Positions 56,501 through 64,000 of a stretch of DNA of 64,000 bases are shown here, in pieces. The stretch is from Struthio camelus (taxonomy: Eukaryota > Chordata > Aves > Struthioniformes > Struthionidae). Under the pieces are notes generated by a model, which was not told where the DNA came from, searched no databases, and saw only the letters and a list, made by a program, of their open reading frames with translations. How positions within the stretch are numbered: the first letter of the stretch is position 1; each line of letters starts with the position of its first letter. The position numbers were made by a program, and so were the translations under genes. The DNA lies in contig NC_090942.1 in the NCBI RefSeq assembly GCF_040807025.1, positions 203,476,747 to 203,540,746 on the forward strand, written 5' to 3'.

Positions 56501-59500
56501 ACAGAGTCAGAAAGAAAGTTTATGAGAGCAATGCCATATCGTGCATGACAAAGGCTGATGTCATGTATGCCATTAGACGTATCCTGCTTCTAAGAACATC
56601 ATAATAAAGGGTCGAGTCAAACTTCTCTCCAAAGTAGTTCCATGTGGCAAGTCTTGTCAGGCATAAAGCAAACCTCCACAGTCCTGCACAGCCCCCTTGA
56701 CATCACGGAAATATCTTTTGTGGCTCAACCCGCAGGTCAGAAAAACACAATTCTGTAACTTTTTTTTGCCTGAATGGTCACTTATGACCAAAATGTTCTG
56801 GCTGCTGTGGATTACCGGCAGTATTTTGGATGGTTCAATATAAAACCAAATTCTTTTCTGAATGCTACTTCCTATGTATTGCAATATCAATTAACTTGTT
56901 TTTTTTTTTTTAAAGAAAGGAAATGTCCATCACTAAGAATTTACAATATGTGAAGTTTGAACCCAAAATGAATTCTGACAGCTTGGTTGCCATAAACTCC
57001 TCAGAGACACAGTGTATAGTGGAAACACTGACGTAATCTTGACTGTAGTGGCAGGAATGGTGCCAGTAAACTAGAATGTCCTGTAGGCATAATATAAGAC
57101 AGAATCCATTAGGCTCCCTAGATTTCCATTTATTTGAAAGAAAAGTTGAAAAATGTGTGTATACCTATTCCTTTGACTAAGAAAGAATAACCTATTTTAT
57201 GTACTGGTGACTATTGTTATTGGATATATCATGTTACATCGTGCACATGTGAAGAGATGCTGGGGAAGTTCTCCTCCTGTGAAACTGCAAAGTTATAATG
57301 TCTTGTGATGGAGTAATGTAGGCACATTCAGGACACAGATGAACAAACATAAAGGTGGAGACAGATGTGCACACTGCAAAGAGGGTGCTAGTAGGAAGAA
57401 GTCACCGCTTCTGCACTTCCGGCTGGTCCTTGCCATGCCGCTGCCACGCAGTCCCCTTCAGCTCTCTTGGCAGAACTGCTCACAATGAGCTCTCCACAAA
57501 CTTACTAAAATGAAACAGGTTACCAAAGACTTCATATTTAAACTGTTTGCCGTAATCTTGTCAATATGGCCTGAAACGGGTAAGGAAGGGTTCACACAAG
57601 AAGCTTTGCTGGCACATGAGTGGGCCAGAGGGAACGGTGGTCAAGGGCATCCCCTGGCAGTGGTACAGCCAGAGCCAGCAGACGACGTCTGTCCGTGACC
57701 TAGCGCTTTCCGATAACACGCTATGCGCTCTTAGAGCAGACTGCAACGCTGTAGATTGCTATGTGTGCTGCTTGTTTTGGTTTTCATATGAGGAATTTGG
57801 AAGTGCAACACTCCAGAAAATAAACGCATTGCCTCATTGAATTGTTGGGGGCAGCGGGGGGAATCCTGCAGATGAAGAAAGAGGAAGGAAAGCAAGAAAC
57901 TTTTTAAAAACGAGTGTTTCAAAAAAAAAAAAACCGTAGCTTGACACTACTTTGCAGTCAGCTTTGTGCATTGTTACACCTGTTGCAAAGTTAAGAATAA
58001 TTCAGATCCATTTACGTAAAGCTCTGGGGCATAGAAGAGCAAGAGAAATGGCTCTTCTCCACCTTTTAGACTAGATTTGTTACAAGATGAAGTAAAATAA
58101 AATTTGCTCTAGTATCTTGTTTGGTCTTAGGGAATGGAAAGGCATAATAATTTCCAGTTAATACGTCAATTTAATTGTTCAGATTTTAAAAAGATCGTTA
58201 TCATTTAATACTATCTTCAAAAAACAGGTATCAGAATTTTCAAGAAAGCAAATAATAGAAAAAAGATATCATATGTGAAAAGAGGTGAAACTCAAATTCA
58301 AGAATTGCAAAAATTCTTTTACGAATAGATTCACTGATTATTAGAGATGATCAATTAGCTTAGCACAATGTAAAAAGTGATATATTTAGAACATGGGGCA
58401 CAGTTATTGTCAAATCCTTACATTCAAATTGTGGTGTATGGCCAGACGTTAAAATGCCACTGAAGTGCAGCAGTTCTGCTGCTGATTACTTGTGTCACGC
58501 TTGGGTCTGACTTCATCCAAAATGATATGGCATTATTGATCAAGCATGCTTCAGCGTAAAAGAGGTTCAAAAAGGGTTATAGCCAAGACCAAAGCTGAAA
58601 TTATAAGCTGTAGAAGTTATTAATCGGTTTCTGATTAGAAGCCACAAAGACTTGTCAGACTGACTGAGAAACTTATGAACGGTCCTCCCTCTTGGGCTGC
58701 AAATGAAGCAGGAAGATTTGCATATTTGTATTAACATAACTTGCAATTTCTCTTTGAACTATGGCCAGTGGAAGCAAATGATCTGGGATGCAAAGATATC
58801 ACATATTTTTCATTATTTTATGTTTATATGGCAGATGAAGTCGTTGGTCAGTCAGGAGAAGTTCTTACTCCATCTTGCACTCAGTGTTGTTATCTTGATT
58901 CTATGAGCCAGAATCCATGCATGCGTCATAAGCAATGCAACTGCAATTGTGTGTCTGCTAATTTATCTACTCAGATAAACTGTATTGCACTTTGCGGGTA
59001 TAATCCCAAGTAGGTATATGGGAGCGAACACTTTCATTCTCTCCCACACTGAGCACTTTTTCTTCAGTTTTTAATTTTCGGTGGGGTCAGTGATGAAAGG
59101 CTAATGAGAAGTGGGCTCTGCACCTGATGCTGGGGGCAGTGAGGTTTACCCTCCCCCTGAGCTCTGTAGGGTGCGAGCTGTACAGCTCCTTTAGCTGTAC
59201 AAACACTGACTGACAAAGACTGGCAGCTGAACAGCAGGAGATTTTACCTGTTCTTTATGCTTCTTAAGCGGGACCTCGGTTCTTGGAGGAACTGGAATCC
59301 TCTGGTCCCAAGTCATCAGAATCCCTGATTCTTCAGGGTTAAGCAGGGTTGTGAGGATACTGCTGAAATGTGGGAAATTATATTTTTATGCATGCTGTCT
59401 CCTGGCTAAGCCGGGGACAAAGATAAACCTAAGACAAACAGCAGTGCAGTCTTTTACTAACACTGTAGTGTTTAGCTGAAGACTCCCCAAAAAAATGAAT

Positions 59501-60690
59501 CCTGTTTTCCTGGCCATAAAAATGCATATTTAATCCACAACTACCTTTCTTTACTGACAAACAGCAAACAGTCCCTCTGGTTTCTTAGAAACAGTGTGCA
59601 GAACGCAAATCTTTCTGCTTGATGGACGTTTAAGAAACTTTTCCCTTGTTGGAGTGCAGTAGCAGGACACAGGTTAGACTGGCCGAGTGCAGAGGGGGTT
59701 TCCACATGTTGGGAACGTGGCCGTGCAAGGTCTCCGGGAGAGCGCCAAGTAGTGCTGAGGCAAACTCCTGTCCTGCCACACCAACGCTGTCGCAGGGGAC
59801 AAACAGGCATGGAAAACTCCAGCTCCTGTGCTGTCCTCATTAAAGGAAATAATGTTTCCCCCCTAAAATTACCTTGCATTTCCCTGAAGAGTTCCTAAAA
59901 TAGCCGTGACACAAAGTGTAAAGGAAAAACTGCTGGAACTGGGTCCTGCTGAGGACAAGGTAACAATATCAAGGATGTGAGGCGAGGTACCATTTCATTG
60001 TGTAATTTGCATCTCATCCATGTCAAGGTCTCTGGTGATAATATTTCCTTCTTCTAAGAATAGACCTTAAAGGTATTTTAAGAATTCTAGTTGTCATGCA
60101 ATTAATGGCATAATGCTTTGTTGCGAGTAGAAAGGTTTGCTTGTTTTGAGCAGTAACAGTATTTTGCATGTTAAAAAGGGGAATGGGGAATGTTTTATTG
60201 CCAGCACTTTTCTTACAGGGGGATGAATCACATTCTTGGCAACCAAGCTCAAATTCACAAGAATGCTCAGTTTGATCAACTTCCTTCAAAACACTAAGCT
60301 CAAAGTAAAGAAGAAAAAAGAGGGAAAGAAACTTGGATGGGCTTGTATGCGGAAGACATTATGAGATGGACATCCCAGCAGGAAGACAATAAATCTAGTG
60401 TACAAATTGTTTTGCCCAAAGCAAGTCACTAACTTGCAGTTAAAGGAAGGTCCAGACTAAATTAAGAGAATAATACTAGAAGGAAAAAAAACAAGGAGGA
60501 AAAGAGCCAGAGACAAGAAAGAAAAGCCTGCCGATTTGGCAGAGATGGGGGATGTTGTGTCAAAAATTAGTTTGTTTGCTAACAAAATAATATAAATTTT
60601 CAAGAAAAATTACCACCTTGCCCTTTGGAACAGAAGGTTGTGCTGAGAAAACTAAAAGAAACGAAACAGGAGAATACGGTTAATTTAGGC
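50546..60690. other. Intergenic DNA, SAP18 to expected LATS2
   Basis: AT-rich DNA without a recognised gene. An AATAAA at 52899-52904 could end a noncoding transcript. A near-perfect 17-bp tandem repeat lies at 54237-54270. The longest ORF (53585-54034, minus, 149 codons) has no recognisable family. No LATS2 coding sequence was found. Confidence 0.5.
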
Positions 60691-61480
60691 GTGAAGAACT
60701 CTGAGCCCGCTCTCAGGCTGCGGTTTCACGCGACAAGGCTGCGGGCCGCGCGGCCCGGTTTTGGCAGCAGCACGGACTCGAGCAACGCCGGCCGCTGGCT
60801 GCTCGCCTCCAGGCCGGGCTGCCCTCAGAGCCGTTTGCGGGGCTGTGCCGGGATCCGCACTCAGGAAGTGCTGCTACTGCAAGGGCTTTTCTACTGTTTC
60901 TGTTCTCGCGGATCATTTTTTGGCTGGCTCGGTTCCCTGGGCCGGTTCACCCTAGAGGCAGCCCCGTCACTGCGTGCTGTACACCAGAGGGGTGGAGGGG
61001 CTGGGTGGGCATGGCTGAAGCTGGTCTGAGCTGCCACCACCCCTGCTGCCGCAGTGCCACCCTCGCCAGGGTCGGCAGCGCGGCACCGCTCTCGGACACC
61101 TACGCCCCGCTGCTTACTTCTACTCGCAGAGGGTCAAACGGCACCTGCGGTCAGAGCAGCATAACCGCTTGTCGGCTGAGGCAGAAAGAACCCAAACGAA
61201 TCCCGAAATATTGTTTGCTGTGGAGTTCCCCTTCACGTAGGTCACGTTCTACGTCACCGTGTGGTCACGCAAGCAGCTGTGCTCGGGCCGGAGGCATGAC
61301 TGAGGAGCGGTGGCAGAAGGGCCGGAGGTACGGCTCCCCCACGTTACCTGTCCCTTCTGCGCGTCTCCCTTGGCACCTTTCGGTTTCCCCCCGCTCTTCG
61401 CCCCAGTACCCCGGCAGGCCTCGGGCGCGCTGCAGGCCGGGGTTGCAGCAGGGCGTAGCGCAGCACCACAGCCGGACAGT
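60690..61480. promoter_or_regulatory. Orphan CpG-rich block, possible promoter
   Basis: CpG-dense stretches such as GCGGGCCGCGCGGCCCGG (about 60741-60758) stand out from AT-rich flanks. ACGTCA at 61251-61256 is a CRE half-site. No coding exon adjoins. Position and expected LATS2 orientation make a LATS2 leader exon or a noncoding RNA possible. Confidence 0.4.
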
Positions 61481-64000
61481 TAACAAAACTGTGAGTTTGT
61501 CACTTACTGCAGCCAGTATCCCTATCTGTTTCTAGCCAGGGTGCCCCCCCCCCCCAAATATACGTTCATTTTAGAGGGCAGATATGGGCAAAAAGGATAA
61601 CTGGGGAAGAAAGAAAGGGCGGAGGCCCAGAGGGCTGGGCCAGGCCACAAAGGAGGGCTGGGACTCACAGCAGGACCCCAGAGTAGTCTGAAAGGCCCTG
61701 CAGTGACATCTGACGCCTCCGGCATCACCCAGCTGCCGTTGTGTGTGTTAAGAACCACAGTTTCAGTATACCGCTGCCTCTGTCATGCTCTGTGGTGCCC
61801 ACACAGAGCACCCAGTACGTCCTCTCCGCTTCTGTAATCAGATCTGCTGCTTATATGCAGTAAATCCCATGCTTTTGGGACGCTATGAGTTTACTGTGTA
61901 TTCAGCCAAGCAAGTGTGTCACATCCACAGAGTAAGAGCAGTGCTTCCTGGTCAAGCTTCCTGCACACGTATTGTACAAAAGGTCAGCACATGTCCTGGG
62001 GATATGTCTAGTTCTTCCAAATGTGTAGCCTTCCTATCCAAGGTACAGTACAATCCTCCAAAATCTGGGCAGGCTACGTTTCTGGGAAGAAAAAGAAAAC
62101 ACCTAGAAAATCTGGACAAAGGCCTCAAGCCAGAACCTCAAACACTACACGAAACACTGGTCCAAACTGCCAAGGAGAAACACGTGTGAACTTTAGAACG
62201 GGAGTTTTCAAGACGAGACAAAAATCTGCCATAGTGAAGAGGGACAGACTAAACTAGATCCTTCCCAGCTTTGCATTCCTGCCATTCTCTGTCAGGAAGG
62301 ACTGGTTTGACTCCTCCTGGCACGAGCAACGGCAGCACAGTCTGTTCTCCGCTCTGCAACCTGCTCTCTTTCACCAGCCTCTCCACTGGGACCAACGCAA
62401 ACCTCGGACAGACGCTACTGTCAGCCTAGCAGTGCTGAGCACAGAGAAAAGGGCGATTTGTATGCCCTGTGTCTCCGCGTTCTCCTCCGCGTGCAGGAGA
62501 GAAACCGGGGTGGGGGGGGGGGGAGGTAATGGCGTTCCCTCATAGTGATGCAGAGCAAGACAGAAGCGGGATTAAAATGGGCAGAACAGGAGTCAATTGT
62601 TGTTTGGGGGAAAAGGGAAGCAGTTGCTGTCAAAATGTTTCACCGACTTGGCAAAAATGCCAAGCTGGCCCTGCTTGCAGCATACATGGACTTCAAAGGG
62701 CTTATCTTGAATATGGAGTAGCAGGAGCCAGCTCACTGCTTCCTACATGTGTTCAGCTGAGGTTAACCAGTACGCACCGCTCTGCCCAAAGGGTGTGCTT
62801 TCCTTCTGATGCCAGCCAGGTTGCTGCCACCTCTGCCTTCAGCTTTGTGGGCTCAATCTTGCTTTAGCTGCTACGCCCAGCAGGAGCTCAGTCCCGACCC
62901 AGCCGCAGGAAGAGTGGCTCTGAGGCACGCAGCCAGTCACTTCAGGAGCGCCGATCTGCAGCAGGAACGCTCTGACATAACCGGCCGAGGGCGAGCGGCT
63001 GCTCGGGAGGGTGGGTGGCTCGCAGACAGGATGCAGGCTGAATAAGCGGCCATTCCTGGAGAGGGTGGTCCCCGAAGGTCAGGGCTGCCTTCAATGGTGT
63101 GGCAGCGGGAGAGGAAACTGCCTCAGAGGGCGCTTTCATAATGTTCGGACTATGAATAAATTCAGCCTCTTGTACTCTGGGTTCCCAAGAGTTAGTCATC
63201 AGAAAATGTGAATAGAAGTGTAAGGTTAGGAGGAGAACAATTCTCCAGCTGAACTTCCATTCCCAGATGAACCGGGTTCCTTCCCCGCCCTGCTCTGATT
63301 TCAGACAAAGGGCTTTGCATCCCATGTACCACGTCTCTTGGCTGCTTCAGGGGAACATATATACGTAGGTGATACAAACTTGGGCAGGACCCAGCTCAGG
63401 ATGGACCGGCAATGACCAGAGATCTGATGTCAGTGCAGACCATTCTGGCATCTTCTGCCTTCCTGGTAAACTGAAGTACAATCTTAATAAATGTACTTAA
63501 TAACCACTCACTGACTCAGGTTTTGGTGAGACTAGGTACAACTTTATGGGCCAAGGCTGAGCCATACTTTGTGCAGCTGCTTAATGTTGAAAAGCTGACA
63601 GACAAAGAGCAGGTTAGGCGGTGCATGGGCTTAACACACTGTGGCCCCATAGGAGCTCTCTCGGTTCAGGACAGCAGTCACCACTACCCTACTCAACGCT
63701 GGGTTAATTTAGTGAAAGATCACAACAATAAATCCAGAAAAATGATGGAGATTTTTCATCCTTTAAGACGCAAAAGGTTTTCTGGGAATATTTGTCCCTT
63801 AAGACTCCTGAAGGTGAGGGGACAGACAGAGTCACCCGTTCTGCTCCCATAAGTCTGAGTCGGCAGTTTGCCCAGACCATCGCCGTTACCAGGGCATCTT
63901 TTCAGTTCTTGCAGGACATCTTATCTGAAATCTTAATTGAGGCACATTTGGGCTATCCAAAGCAGTTTTTACATTGCTCAAGCTCAAATCATTGAAACGT
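61481..64000. other. Right-end intergenic DNA
   Basis: Mixed composition with a C-run (61543-61556) and a G-run with G4 potential (62507-62524). Several ORFs of 100-135 codons show no known family. No gene was recognised. Confidence 0.45.

Noticed and set aside
60625..61535. ORFs of 134 and 176 codons in the orphan CpG block
   Set aside because: Low-complexity GC-driven frames with no family; the composition explains them.
1..64000. CRISPR arrays, bacterial operons, tRNA or rRNA genes, LATS2 coding exons
   Set aside because: No regularly spaced repeats, no tRNA-like cloverleaf or rRNA blocks, and no frame resembling the LATS2 N-terminus were found.

Overview
This is nuclear DNA from a vertebrate, most likely a bird. 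The evidence is intron-split genes with GT-AG borders and CpG-island promoters, short introns, very few transposons, and CR1 LINE copies (25.1, 46.3 and 50.1 kb) of the kind typical of birds; one keeps the CR1 3' tail of ATTCTGTG-like octamers. I cannot name the species.

Four protein genes are recognisable by translated similarity: ZDHHC20 (+, 3' part, 1-11477), MRPL57 (-, 20082-20393), SKA3 (+, 21976-33815 or slightly beyond) and SAP18 (-, 48885-45571). This is the order and relative orientation of human 13q12.11 read in reverse, so LATS2 is expected to the right of the window. No LATS2 coding exon was found here.

Layout. 1-11477: last codon of one ZDHHC20 exon, then five more exons with the fourth membrane segment, the region after it and the tail. 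11478-~14.4 kb: ZDHHC20 3' UTR candidate. 14.4-19.6 kb: AT-rich convergent intergenic DNA. 20.1-22.3 kb: MRPL57 and SKA3 share a CpG-island promoter and diverge. 22-34 kb: SKA3 in eight coding exons, with CR1 DNA in intron 1 and an uncertain 3' end at 34.4-35.2 kb. 35.2-45.2 kb: intergenic, with a perfect 22-bp inverted repeat at 40.4 kb. 45.2-49.3 kb: SAP18 in four exons with its own CpG island. 49.4-64 kb: intergenic, with one CR1 and an orphan CpG-rich block at 60.7-61.5 kb.

The genes are housekeeping or cell-cycle genes and are not a pathway: a Golgi/plasma-membrane palmitoyltransferase, a mitochondrial ribosomal protein, a kinetochore-microtubule coupler and a splicing/co-repressor subunit. 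What they share is promoter style. Both CpG-island promoters carry the palindrome TCTCGCGAGA (BANP-type site) and a YY1-like ATGGCG core. I found no sign of a new multi-gene system. The best leads are the perfect hairpin at 40.4 kb, the SKA3 differences (a lost CDK1 site and an unclear C-terminus), and SAP18 intron 1, which is open and in frame.
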